DNA from: Teleogryllus oceanicus
Lineage: Eukaryota; Arthropoda; Insecta; Orthoptera; Gryllidae
DNA: 64,000 nucleotides
Assembly (NCBI GenBank): GCA_964035755.1
Contig: CAXIVR010000001.1
Location: 85,033,709-85,097,708, forward strand
Direction of reading: 5' to 3'
Below are positions 35,270 to 46,690 of the stretch, in pieces. The notes beneath the pieces are model-generated. The model saw only the letters and a program-made list of their open reading frames with translations. It had not been told where the DNA came from and searched no databases. The stretch's first letter is position 1. Every line of letters starts with the position of its first letter. A program made the position numbers and the translations under genes.

Positions 35270-35600
35270 GCAAACGTCCCTAATAATGGGAGACCCGCGG
35301 GTTTGATTTTCAACGGGGAGGGAAAATTAGCGATTGGGTTTAATATGATGAGTTTGTACCGCATTAAGGAATCGATTTTGTAGGCCGGTTGTTCTGATCA
35401 GTGGTTTCCCGGATCACTTCTAGATGAATGCCGGAGCCGCACCTCCTAGAATACGAGACACGGACCGCGCGCGATTCTTCCTTCCCTATCCTATCACCAT
35501 TCCCCATCCTTAGAGCCGAATCAGTCATCATCCTCGACCCTTCATCCCCCCAATATAAAGAAATCTCCCTCTATCATCGGAGAGAGGTCAAGGCCAAACG
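35270..35600 (+). mobile_element. SINE A copy in plus orientation
   Basis: GCGGGTTTGATTTTCAACGG (box-B side), TTGTTCTGATCAGTGGTTTC, GAATGCCGGAGC and CACGGACCGCGCGCGATTCT are the reverse complement of blocks seen in the minus copies. The A-box side is not clear. Confidence 0.6.
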
Positions 35601-36470
35601 GTGCCGTTGAGTCATGAAAAGGACATTTTGATGATATAACGCGCCCATGGGAAAATTTTAAAAATTTCCCCACCCTTTCCCTTTCCCCCAAAGCCTTAAA
35701 AATACCCAAAGTTTTATTATTTCTATAAAAAGGGTCGTACACTATTTCAGAGGAGTATGTTCCAAAAACTATAAATCAACAAATACAAGTAAAGTTTAAT
35801 TCAAAAACTTTCTTTATAAGAAGAAAACAAATCGGCTGGGCACTACACTTATTGCCTTCCCCCCGCCCCACAAAAAATACGATTGATTTTATGCAATTGA
35901 ATTTTTTCATAAAAAAAATTTTTAGTTCAAAATAAGGTATAAGGTTATTTTGACTTTTAATCATTCAAAATATTATATAATTGAGGACGTCTCTATCCAA
36001 ATAGTTTCTGGTTCATACGATTTTTGGACAATTAGATATTTTAGTATCCTTTGGGCTTCAAATTAGCGAGTTCTGTGTTTCAGAACATGTAAATGAAAGA
36101 GATCATTTTTTTCGAAGAAGGGAGAAACTAACGTTACTTGCATTACGCTAGTCGAATTAATAATGTATGTTCTTAAATTTTGCGTAACCCAACACCAAAA
36201 TCTTGAAGGTTTGGTACATTATTTTGGATACTCTGCACCATCACTTTCTACAATATTTATTAGTTTCATGAAATTAAAGAAAAAATAGAGAGCGTTAAAA
36301 ATAAATTATGCATAGGTCATCTTCAAACCGCGTAAGTAAAAGCTTCTGGGAAAAGGGGGAATAACACAATGATTTTTTTTAGGCGTAAAATGGAAGGGGC
36401 TCTGAGGATTAGATTAACTTAGAGGAGAAGATAATTAAGAATCGTCTGCACCCCGCAAAGTTATCGATTG
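35601..36470. other. AT-rich DNA, nothing recognised
   Basis: No feature seen apart from homopolymer-rich sequence at 35640-35730. Confidence 0.35.
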
Positions 36471-36472
36471 CT

Positions 36473-36736
36473 GTCGATACGTGATGAAACTATTTGGAGA
36501 AGAACCATATATATGGATGACCAGTTTATATCTGAGAAAAATAAGGACTGAATCGATTGAAGTCGATACGTGATGAAACTATTTAATATCATTGCTTTGA
36601 TGTAAGTATATAATTTAAATCATTTGAAAAAAAGGACTAAAAAAATTTTAAGTCGATACGTGATGAAACTATTTAATATCATTGCTTTGATGTAAGTATA
36701 TAATTTCATTGATTTGATTGATATTATATGTTAATT
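36473..36736. repeat. Tandem repeat, about 90-bp period, three units
   Basis: GTCGATACGTGATGAAACTA begins at 36473, 36562 and 36652. The last two units also share ATATCATTGCTTTGATGTAA. Unit one is diverged after the first 24 bp. AAAGGACT or ATAAGGACT precedes units two and three. Confidence 0.85.
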
Positions 36737-37160
36737 TGATTGATGTGTTAAGAAACTCCATTTCTTGGGCGAAGACGAAGGCTCACGGGACCTTCATGTC
36801 CTCCCCCTTTTTCCCGAAGCGGATATCATCGAGAATTATGACTCGTGCCTTCTTCTGTACAGAGTCGAGTGTGGGTCCCGGGGGGGTAATTTTATGATGG
36901 GGCAGGGGGCGAATGATTGTTTATGTGGAGTGAAGGTTAAGAGTGGCCCAAATTTTATATTTATTAGTCCCCAAAATAATGTATGTTTTATTCTGGAAAT
37001 TTGGGGGGCCCCCTTCCAAATGGAAAGTGGGAAAACCAGCGCCAATCTACAATTTCGCTTTGCGGGGTTCCACCGGAAGGGATCTCCTCCAACAGGAAAC
37101 GCCCAAATCGGATATGGTTTTTGGGCCCCCCGGGGAAAAATTGTGTAATGCAACAGATAA
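36737..37160. other. GC-richer patch, open on both strands, unassigned
   Basis: A 127-codon plus frame (36765-37148) and a 105-codon minus frame overlap. Neither shows a motif I know. Many runs of four or more identical bases suggest consensus errors, so a decayed gene or TE could be hidden. Confidence 0.25.
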
Positions 37161-37631
37161 CCATCGGAATACTACCGACACCTCACTCTTGCACTATCGG
37201 GCTCGGTCGGCAAGAACACTTCGGTTGTTTCTTCTTAGTAACAGCCATCGGTGCAAGTGACGACTATAGCAGGCGTAAATTAAACGACTTTAATGAAAGG
37301 TCGTGCACGAGGCTAAATTTTTTTAACCCAAAGGAAACATGGGAAAACTGTTGGAACATTTTTAATCTGGATAATGCGTAATGGCTGGTAATGCATGCCT
37401 GGCTGGTTATGAATATGTGGAAAGAAGTGGTACCAAGTGGTGACCACAGGAGAACATCCATATACAATAAACAGAAAGAAAAACAAAGAAAGAGCATTTT
37501 TATCAAAAGTACCAAATGCGCGTATTTTTTGCAAGGGTTGTTAACAAAATATTCTCTCCAATGCAATAAAATTTCATTTCAAGTGTATATCAGCTCTATA
37601 ATTGGGATCTTATTGCTCATTATATCCTTCG

Positions 37632-37840
37632 TAAAGGAATAATACTTCCTGCCGCGGCACGAACAATGATAATTTGAATAACTATATTTCCCAGTGAATT
37701 CTAGAAGACGGGACAAGTAATAAAGCTACATTTATGTCCAGAAGAAGACAAGGGGGCCCTCTCAAAAATTTGCTCAAAAGATCAGGGAAACTACGAAAAA
37801 CCTGATCGAGATGGGGGTCATTGACCCAGAAGCTGCGGTA
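37632..37840 (-). mobile_element. VNTR retroposon family, 5' half only
   Basis: Shares TACTTCCTGCCGCGGCACGA, AATGATAATTTGAATAACTA and AGTGAATTCTAGAAGACG, then AGCTACATTTATGTCCAGAA and CCTGATCGAGATGGGGGTCA with the other copies. The VNTR and A-rich tail are missing, as in a 3'-deleted copy. Confidence 0.75.
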
Positions 37841-38639
37841 CAAGTCTTTCAAGTACATTTGTTGAATTTTCGTCTATTGTTTGTTCTCATTTGTGGTTTA
37901 TGAGAGGCGGGAGCAAATTGAATTTAGTATTTGTGATTTGGGAATCAATTTTCCATTCGGAATGTTGATTAATTATGAATCAAGTTTTTTTACGGCCAGT
38001 TGTTGAGATATCATGTAACAAGATGAAATGCTTTAACTTTAACATTGTTTGCCGGACATTTCTTATGTTGTAACAGCCTGTACAACTTAATCAAAATATC
38101 ATAAAACTCAAAGTAATAAAATCAAATGCGGCCAAAAAATCATTATATTCTTTGTATTTATTTTTCATTTTCGTTTATTATTATACCATTATTATTATTT
38201 TATTATTATTATTATTATTATTATTTATTAGAATTACTAATATTTTTGTATTTTTCTTGTTAATAAAAGTTCCAATAATTCCTTTTTATTGACAAACCAC
38301 ATTTCTTAAAACAAAATGATTATTCTATTACAATGGTATCTTGAAACAAGAAACAGGGTGGCAACGTTTCAGAGGTCAAGTTGTGCCTCCATCAACAGGT
38401 CTTAAAACATGATGTCAAATGAAGGTAAAACAAGTGTGTTTGACAATATAAGGAATTCACAATAAATTTACAATGTTGAGATGATGTTATTTTGTTTTAA
38501 TAAATGTGGTGTCTATAAAATTTTATTAAGAAAAAATGTATTAACAGACAGCCTATGTTTTCTTTAATATTTTTGTAGTTGAAATGTTGCCTGCATAATT
38601 TAATTATAAAGGTTAGAGGCCAAAAATAGAAAGACAAGA
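37841..38639. other. AT-rich DNA with a (TTA)n microsatellite
   Basis: (TTA)n occupies about 38174-38231. Nothing else recognised. Confidence 0.5.
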
Positions 38640-38654
38640 ACAATAACGGAGTGG

Positions 38655-39311
38655 AAAGAACAAAAACGGACTGGAATACGTTACCTGCGACAGCCTTGGA
38701 ACCCTTTCCTCTAGGTGTTCAAAGATTTAAAAATCTAATGGTAGTTGTAAAGTTAATTAATTTAGGAAGTTGGATTATTATATCAGTTATTATTTGATTA
38801 TTATTGTTATTTTTATTGCTATTATTGTTGTGTTGATTAATATTAAATGCGTTCCAGTATTAAATATATAATTATATTCAATGTAGTATGGTATTGAAGT
38901 GTGGTGACGGGTTTTGGTGGGAGTCAGGGGTATAGAAGTAGAAAAGGAAATTTTAAACGTTTGGGAAAGGGGAAGGAAATTAAAGTGAAATAAATGAAGT
39001 GAAGTGGGAAATGAAGTTAAAGTGAAGTGAATTAAAGTGAAGTGAAGAAAATGAAGTTAAAAAATCGGAGTTTTGTATTTTGGTAGTTTCAAATCTTTTT
39101 AATTTTATCAGCCATAAAAAGTAGATAAATTTTAAAGTAATTAATTTAAAATTGGAAATTTTAAAATTAAAAATTTAAAAAAAATAATTATTATCATTAT
39201 TATGTTTTTAAAATTTAAAAGTTACATTGTTAAGTAATTTAAAGTTAATATTTGTAATATGTTTGTAATTGTAGTGTTCTGCCACCAGGTTGTATATACC
39301 TACCGGCAGAA
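38655..39311 (+). mobile_element. Possible LINE 3' end: C-terminal peptide, 3' UTR, hairpin, tail
   Basis: Near 38665 a plus frame reads DWNTLPATALEPFPLGVQRF, which resembles the WN-LP...F-K C-terminus of CR1/L2-like LINE proteins. A perfect-stem hairpin lies 500 bp downstream at 39277-39311, with outer stem TTCTGCC/GGCAGAA and inner stem AGGT/ACCT. It is followed directly by AATAAAAAATATCTATCTAT, a short tandem tail. An AG-rich repeat (GAAGTGAA) at 38979-39060 lies between them. The link between the two ends is inferred. Confidence 0.4.
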
Positions 39312-39739
39312 TAAAAAATATCTATCTATAACCTCGAAACATCAACATTTTATTATAACTCCTTTTATTAACCGAACAAAATTACCCTTCTTTGAAAAAC
39401 ATCCTGCTGTCATGTATACGAGATCGCATGGCAAAGATAATTTAAAACATTATGAAATAATTATGCATATGATATAATGATACATGGTATTTTTATAAAA
39501 TTTTAAGTGATCTGTCTAAATGTTTTCCTACTTTTTCGGTATTTCAAAATTCATAATATTTTTATTTTTCCTTCAAAACCTTTCTCGGGATCTGTTAACA
39601 TCACGTCAAAAGTGTCTTTTGACTATACTAGGAATAAATGTCCGCGCAACAACAGGAACCATGGAATCACAAAAGTATGTAAACACACAGTCGCCTGTCG
39701 TCTCCCGCCGTTCGGTAAGATTCTACTGGTAGAAAGCCC
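39312..39739. other. AT-rich DNA, nothing recognised
   Basis: Chance frames only. Confidence 0.35.
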
Positions 39740-40235
39740 ATACCGTCGGTCAGGCCACTAATTCCCATCGTTACTACGAATGGCCAGCAGTCTCAAGCTG
39801 TCCGTTCAGCCGAATACTGATGAATAGCTTCCACCGACAGATGACTGTAAACATGACTGCTGATACTGACCGTGGTCGGTTCGTGCATTCAGAGTAGCCC
39901 CCGACATGTGACTGTGTAGTCCAAGTAAGTGCAAGGGTGCGAGTGTGAATAGAGGAGAGAAAAAAACAAGAATGAGAAAAGAAAGATAACACGCGGCCCA
40001 TGGCCCATTCGTTAGGGTAATGCTCCGGCACTCGTTAGATATTGAACGCAGAAACTATAAAAAAAAAACAACTTACCATCAGAGTAGACGGCCACAAGAA
40101 TTTCCTCCCAGACAGTGGTTTAAACTCTCTCTCTCTCTCTCAAGCTAGGGTCGAAAAGCGACCGCCACCTGTAATCTAACCCTAGAACCTTCTAGTTCAA
40201 GATGCTGCAGATGCTACGTTGTTGCCGCTGAGATT
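39740..40235 (-). mobile_element. SINE A copy, diverged 3' half
   Basis: AAAGATAACACGCGGCCCAT and TTAGGGTAATGCTCCGGCAC are the family blocks. The right end reads, on minus, AACTAGAAGGTTCTAGGGTT, the tRNA-like B-box side. A (CT)n run at 40125-40141 interrupts the head-proximal part. Confidence 0.65.
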
Positions 40236-41659
40236 TCGCAAGCGGCGATGATAGTAAATCGAACGATGTAAGAAGGGGTGAGAATCCAAACGTGTCACTA
40301 TCACATAGTGAAAACATCCAAGCCTTTGACTGCGTGCTGGGACACGGCAACAGACTGCACCACGAAGAAAGAAAATAATATAGTTAATAGAGACGAAATT
40401 TGAAATTAAGAGTGGAAAACCAAGGAATCGACCGCATGATTTCCAAATGAGCCTCCCTCTACCCATCAAACGTACAACGTACGCGGAGTCTAGGAAAAAT
40501 GTTTGCATCATAATTCACGGAAGCAGGTCATAGATCGACTGTCCCACTATGAGTGCAACGGACTCTTCGTGGTATTTGAATACCTTTCAAAATTTCTGGA
40601 GGTATGCACGTCCCTGCATCCAAGACCAACAGCCTTCACTTCATTTATCAACATTATCATCATGACAATGCACGGCCTTAGACAGCAAAAATACCAAAAT
40701 TTGTGACCCTTAGATAATAAGATTTTTGTGGAAAAATCAAGTTCAGGTTGAATACCATCTTGCCTGTTCGTCTTTGCAAATGAAAATTCTCAGTTTCCAA
40801 AACTCTAGGGGTTTGTTGAAATTTTTAAAAATGAAAGGCCCCAAAGGGCCCTTTTTTTAGGGCCCAAGAAAAAAAAAAATTTTTAATTTTTTTTCGTTAA
40901 AAAATATCAAAAAAGTTTGGATGCCCCCCAAGCGGGTGTCCTTTATTTTGGGACATTTCACATTTTGTTTCCCCTACAAACTTCAAAAATGTACTCAATG
41001 ACTATTCTAACACAAAATAACCGATTTCGTAAACTAGACCTTTTCACAGAGTGGAGCGGCGGTGGCATTTCCGGCGTAGCCCCACCCATTGCGTACTTGC
41101 GCATAGTGTGTTGCACAATGAAGGTGATCACGTGGCTTTAATTTTTCATTATTTCATCGGAGCGTCACTTGTGACCAATTGCTGTGAATGATAACTTCTG
41201 TTAAAAAGAAGTAAATGAAAAGATATGGTTTGACGGCCTAATTGTTTAACAGAACAAGTATATTTTGGTGGTATTGCGTCGATCTTCGGTGGTCCTGCTG
41301 TCAACCATAGAATGCATTGACGATTGATTGCAAGCGCACTATTCTATTAAACAAATTGGTAGTAAAACTACATATTTTAATTAACCTGATTGCAATATGG
41401 TCACAATTATTGTCTTACTTCAATGTAGCTAAGAAGAGGTTTAGCGAGGCTGCTGGAATTAAGAATGCCACTGCAAAACACGACTGCCTGGTTTTCGCTT
41501 CTTACTTCGGTGGCTGGTAAATTGAGTTAATCAAAAGGTTTGCAACATTTTTTATAAACATTCCTTATAACATACTATCACCACACACAACATTCAATAA
41601 TAAACAAATGAAAGAAAAAAATCAATCAATTTCACATGTTAGAAATGTTAATATCGCTT
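40236..41659. other. AT-rich DNA, no gene recognised
   Basis: Homopolymer-rich at 40800-40960. A GC-richer patch at 41050-41110 was not assigned. Confidence 0.3.
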
Positions 41660-42322
41660 ATCTTATTTTCTGTCCCCTCCTTTTTCTTTTTCTTCTTTCT
41701 CATTTCTCCTCCTTTCTCTCCTTTTTCTTTTTTCATTTTTCTTTTTCTCTTCCTTTTTCTTTTTTCTCCTTCTCCATCCTTCTTTTGTTTTTTTTCTCCT
41801 CTCTTTCTTTTCTAATTTTTTTTCTCCTTTTCCCCCTTTGTCTCCTGTTTCTCATTCTTTTCTCCTTCGTCTTCTTGTCCTTTTCTCTTTTGTCTCCTTT
41901 GTCTTCTTGTCCTTTTCTCTTTTGTCTTCTTGTTCTTTTCTCTTTTGTCTCCTTGTCCTTTTCTCCTTTTTCCCCCTTTTTCCCCTTTTTCCCCCTTTTT
42001 CCTTTTTTCCTCTTTTTCTTTCTCCCTTTTATCCCCTTCAACCCTTTTTACCTTTTTTATCCCCCAACTTTTTCCCCCTTCCTTTTCATCCTTCTTTTCT
42101 CCTCCTCCCCCTCCTTTTCCTTTTTCTCCTTTTCCATTTTCTCTTTTTTCTTTTTCCTTTTCTCCTTCTAACTATTATATTTTTTTCCTTCTTCCTTTCC
42201 TCATTTTTCTTCTTTTCCTCCTTTTTCCAATTATCCTTTTCTTCTTACATGTTTTTTCACTTTCCTTCATTTTCTTTTCAACCTTCTCCCTACTTTTCTT
42301 CTTCTTCTTCTTCTTCTTCTTA
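41660..42322. repeat. Polypyrimidine tract, about 660 bp
   Basis: Almost only C and T on the plus strand, with patterns such as CTTTTCTCTTTTGTCTCCTTG repeated around 41870-41960 and (CTT)n at 42298-42320. Translations of either strand are Phe/Ser/Leu or Lys/Arg/Glu low complexity. Confidence 0.95.
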
Positions 42323-42635
42323 GATTTTACCGATTACAATTTTGCTGTTTTCAAAGTCAATAAGTTATTCTCAGTAATCTTTAGATACATTTAAAACACT
42401 TCCTATTGGAACGTATTCAGACGACACAAATTCGGAAATGTTCTGTCTTGTCTTGTATTGACTTGTGTCTTGTATTAAAGTTTCAAACCTGGATCCACCT
42501 GATTTTGTATTCCCGAATTGTTACTTCTCCAGTTCTAATTAGCGTTGTTCATGTACCCATAACACACCACTCAGTGTGTCCACTGGTATATCAAAATTTT
42601 TTTTAACATAAAAGAACTATTGAAGAGGTAAATAA

Positions 42636-42654
42636 AGGGAAAAAAAGAAAGAAA

Positions 42655-42689
<35 letters not shown>

Positions 42690-42690
42690 T
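42636..42690. repeat. (GAAA)n microsatellite
   Basis: A purine-rich run of about twelve units on the same strand as the upstream pyrimidine tract, so the two could pair in part. Confidence 0.95.
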
Positions 42691-43879
42691 GCATGAAAAA
42701 CATCACCAAATCAAACAGATGGTAAGGAGGGAATAAGGAAACGAAATGAGATCAAGAACAGACTTCGCAATATTCAATAAACTATACTCTTGCGATTATC
42801 TCCCCAAAGTTTCGATAAAAGTTCTATAATTCAAGGTCTTCCACCGAGTATCGCATTGCTTATTCAATTGTGTTACTAGTGATAACTCCCAAATCTCAAA
42901 CCCGGGTGTTTTGTTCCCCGCAAAAAATCCAAAATATTTATTAAAAATTTCTTTTTGTTGTCAGTTTTTCGGGAAGGTAATGTAACAATGTTTCCAGCGA
43001 ATAGGTGAACTACATATGGAAGTCTAGCATTACTAAGTGATTGGCCTTTATTATTCGTCACCATTCAGGATACTAATTTTTTCCCCAATACATAAAAAAA
43101 ATATCAATTTGGGAAAGGGTTTGGGGTTTGCAAAAAAGCAAGACGATACCCAAACAAAATTTTTAAAAACCCCTTTTTAGTTTAAAATTTTAAAATATTT
43201 TTTCTAAAAACATTAAAAAAGGAAAGGATATTTAATTTTATTTAAAGGTTGTGAATAAGTACAAAGTACTTTTTGAATCTCGTCCGTTTCATTCAAACAC
43301 AGAGACATAATTAGAGCGATTTTTTTCTGCTTATGTATAAGAAGGTTAAAACATTAATCGATACAGACAGTAATTCTCCCCCGTACGTCACATACAGTCT
43401 TTAAATGATTTCCGACATTCAATAAAAAAGTGCGTAATGTGTCAAGTGCGTAAGATCATAATTGGGAAGGAAAAGTGAAATTCCCCAACCCGCACAAAAA
43501 GGGGACAAGTTCCCCTTTTTAGACGTCAAAAAATTTTTTGTCGCGACCTGGAGGGAAAAATTAAGTCCCAAATGACATCTCAGTATTCGGACGAAAAACC
43601 CCTAAAAAAGTTTTAAAAGAGCTAACAGCTCAAAAAAACCCAGTGACCCCAAAACCCACCAAGACCCTCTAAGGGATGGTGAGGAGACCGTAATGGATAA
43701 TAATGTTCTTATATAAGCGACATCCTTGGATCATTAAATAAGAGGCTGTGAGTGATACTTTGTTCTTCAAATTGTCAAATCTTTAGGAGCCGGTCTCAAT
43801 AACTCTGATGTGACAATATAATTTTCCGTGTGCTTCCAGTTTTCCATCGGCATTGTTTGCCGAGTTGTCAGGCGTTTTG
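42691..43879. other. AT-rich DNA, nothing firm
   Basis: TACGTCACATACAG at about 43383 recalls the VNTR retroposon 3' end. A small inverted repeat (AAAAGGGGACAAGTTCCCCTTTT) lies at about 43498-43520. Confidence 0.3.
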
Positions 43880-45130
43880 TCTTTTAAGTGATGGGTTTTC
43901 CGTTCCCCGGGCGCCTTCCCTTCCCCAACGACCCAGCAGATCATTTCCTCCTGTTCTCGTCGCCGCCAGATTTCCGGGCGGCGCGACCGAGCACTCGCCG
44001 ACGTGCGTGCGGGTGGCGCAGGAGCATGTGCCGGGGCCCGCATGCGGGCCGGGGACCTTGCCCCGTTCGTCGTTGGTGGGCGTTCCAGGTGAGAGGTGGC
44101 GACGGCGACGGCGGTGGCGGCAGCGATGGCCACGGTAACGTTCAACGTCCCCGAGGCGACTCCCCTTCTAGGGGAAAACCCCCGCCAGCATCCCTGAACC
44201 GCCCCGCCCCGCCCACGCCCCGCCCCCACCCCCTCGTTTCCCACCCCGCGGCGGCGCAGGTCGGCCGCGTGTTGCGCGCGACCACGCCGGCAGGCATCAC
44301 GGCGACGCGGGGGCGGCGAGCGCGAAGGCGACGAGGGCGGCGAAAGCGGCATGGGCATCGGGGGTGGGCGCGGGGGGGGGCAAGGGCGGGCGGCCGCACT
44401 CACCTTCATCTAGGCCGGCGCTCCGCGGCGGGGGCCCGGCCCCCCCGGAAACGACGGGGGGTTTCCGGGGCGGCGGCGGCGGGGCGACGTCCGGGGCGGG
44501 CGGCGCCGCCGTCAATGGGGCCGCCCACGCGGCGGGGGGCGGTGGCGGCGGCGGAGGCGGCGGAGGAGACGGCGGACGGGCCCCGGGGACGGGGCATGCC
44601 GCGCGGGGAGCATCCGCCGCGCCCGGGAAACGACGCCGCTGGCAGGCAGGTCGCGCGCCTCTCGCTGGCGACCGGGGACGCGGGGGTTTGGGGTGGCACG
44701 GGTCTCGGCCAGTTGGCGGGCCTCGCGCCGGCTCGCCCACGCAGCCCCGCGCGATGTGCGCCCTCACCGCCAGTTGGCGCTGCGTTCCGCGCCCCCGGGC
44801 CCCCGGCCGCCGCGACCGCCCCGCCCCAGGCCCCGTGGGCCCCGGTGGCCGGTGGCCGGTCGGGCCGACTGCCACCGCTGCCGCCGTCTGCGACGTCGAC
44901 GCCGCCCGGCTACGCGCTGTGGCGTCTGCCGTCGGCGCCGCGACGCGCCGTACACTACGGCTGGCGACAATCACATCCGCCGGGCGTCGCTACGCGCCGT
45001 AAAACGCGACGCCGCGCGGCTGCGCGGACGCCCCGCCCCCGCCATGCGCCGGCACCTCCCGGGATCGGGGCCCCCCCTGCCGCTTCCCCCGCTCCAAAAA
45101 TTTTCGGATTTATTGAGTTTTTACGAGGAT
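43880..45130. promoter_or_regulatory. CpG-rich island, candidate promoter or first exon
   Basis: About 1.25 kb of very GC-rich, CpG-rich DNA in an AT-rich region. The plus strand has TTCCAG|GTGAGA (GT at 44089), a good donor match. The minus strand has TAG ATG AAG|GTGAGT (ATG at 44409, GT at 44403-44402), a near-ideal donor just after a clean start with an in-frame stop before it. Long frames up to 421 codons exist in several frames because GC-rich DNA lacks stops. Their translations are Pro/Arg/Gly/Ala rich and unrecognised. A two-codon first coding exon on minus is possible. No downstream exon was identified. Confidence 0.45.
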
Positions 45131-46002
45131 GGAAAATGTCGCGATACGCGTAGAACTAAAACGGTAAAAATATTTTTTTAACACTTCGACGGGTACCTTT
45201 CCTACATGTAGGTGATGTGGATGACTTCTTATAACATCCAGTATCGTATATTAAAATTATCCAATCCATAACCATTCAACAATCATCGCGCTCTCCCTGC
45301 CAATTTTTTATACCTGGGAAAAGAAGGTGTCAGGACCTTTATAACCTCACGGGAATAGGGAGAGGATAATGAAACGAATTTTTCCCCCTTTTCTACGTTC
45401 CCGAAATGAAAATCAGTTTCCGGGAAATTTCATCATAAATATTTTTGGCCCTTTTTTTAAATTTTTTTTTTCACATAACAAGATCCCTGGAATTGGGAAA
45501 AGTTTTTCTGGGCGGGGAGGGTTATCCTTTGCATTGTTTTGTCTTAAAAATTCTTTTTATCTTCCCCAGGGAAATAAATCATCCTGTGAAGTGCCTCTTT
45601 CACCTCAGCTGAAAAATGAGTTTGGCACTAATCAAAATCATTCAAAATAATAATTAGAAGTATATAGCAGCGAAAATTGTTCAGATAACAATCTGCCGTT
45701 TAGTCCTGAATTGCAAAACATATTAAAGGAAGAAACGCGTACTTACAGGAAATGCAATAATAGTAAATAAATGTTCCAACATGCCAAAAAAAAGTATGTT
45801 GTAATATCTGCAATGGAATTAGCTCAAAAAATGTTACGCAGAATTTACATACCTATTTACTACTAAACCATTTGTCAATTTTAAACACACTGTTAAATAG
45901 CACTTGCAATGTACTTGTAATGTAACGGAAGCAAAATTACCTTTATATCTAATAGTACGTGTTTCATATTTAATGCAAATCCGATTGATTACATAATCAA
46001 AT
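45131..46002. other. AT-rich DNA, nothing recognised
   Basis: A 93-codon frame at 45369-45650 shows no motif. Confidence 0.35.
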
Positions 46003-46013
46003 AATAATAAAAA

Positions 46014-46056
<43 letters not shown>
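46003..46056. repeat. (AAT)n microsatellite
   Basis: About 17 trinucleotide units with one poly-A interruption. Confidence 0.97.
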
Positions 46057-46058
<2 letters not shown>

Positions 46059-46084
46059 GCCGTGCGAAGATTCGAATTATTAAT

Positions 46085-46690
46085 AACTTACGAGGAGCGT
46101 TCAAAAAAGTTCCCCCGAATTTGGGGGTTTTAGCACGGGTTTTGTTTTAACCGATCAATCCCTAATCATCTTCAAATACCGCGTACCCATCCTCCCTTTT
46201 TCTATCGTTTTCCGCCATTTTTTGAAATCAGCGTAAAAAGGGTTTTAAGCATCTGACGGAGCTGAGCTGTCGCACTCGATTTCATGTTCTCCACGATTGC
46301 AAAACGTCTCCTTTTGAGGCCCAGTTTCAGATTGGGGGTTAATAGTTTCCGGGGAAAAGAAACCGGGTGGGGTTGAGGGGAAAACAGGGAAAGTTCTGAA
46401 GGGGTTTTGCAAAAACAAGCGATATGTGGCGGGCGTTAGCGGATGCAACACCCACCCTTTTTTTTCTACTTGACCCGTCGGGCCCCGGGCCGGCCCGCGT
46501 AAACTTAAAAGCTTGCCCATAGAGGGTTTCAGTAAGAGACGGTCCAGGCCACGTTGTAGTAGGACCGATAGCGTCTTTGAAGCCGATTTTCCCCGTTTGG
46601 GACATGACTTTATGTTCGCACGCTGTTCGAACTGCATTTCGCCGACGGACCACCACTGACCTCCACGTGACACCGAGCAGTGACACCACT
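46085..46690 (-). pseudogene. Internally deleted mariner-like transposase with one terminal repeat
   Basis: The minus strand from about 46637 reads FEQRANIKSCPKRGKSASKT then LSVLLQ, the first helix-turn-helix of mariner transposases (consensus EQR-NIKFC-KLGK-A-ET). Near the other end it reads LKRRRFAIVENMKSSATAQL (consensus L-G-RF-tVE-IKs-a-aqL), and then DGYAVFEDD before a stop (consensus G-YFEGD). The catalytic middle is missing or scrambled, so it is inactive. Downstream, ACGAGGAGCGTTCAAAAAAG at 46091-46110 has the place and form of a terminal inverted repeat, with TTA before it. The matching end was not found. Confidence 0.7.

Noticed and set aside
36473..36736. CRISPR-like direct repeats
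   Set aside because: Only three units. The spacing sequences are largely conserved between units two and three, and the context is eukaryotic. It is an ordinary tandem repeat.
41608..42394. Plus frames up to 187 codons, Phe/Ser/Leu rich, membrane-like
   Set aside because: Products of a polypyrimidine tract. Overlapping frames in more than one register have the same low complexity.
43888..45153. A 421-codon protein in the CpG island
   Set aside because: Several frames on both strands are equally open because stops are rare in such GC-rich DNA. The sequence is Pro/Arg/Ala low complexity with no domain.
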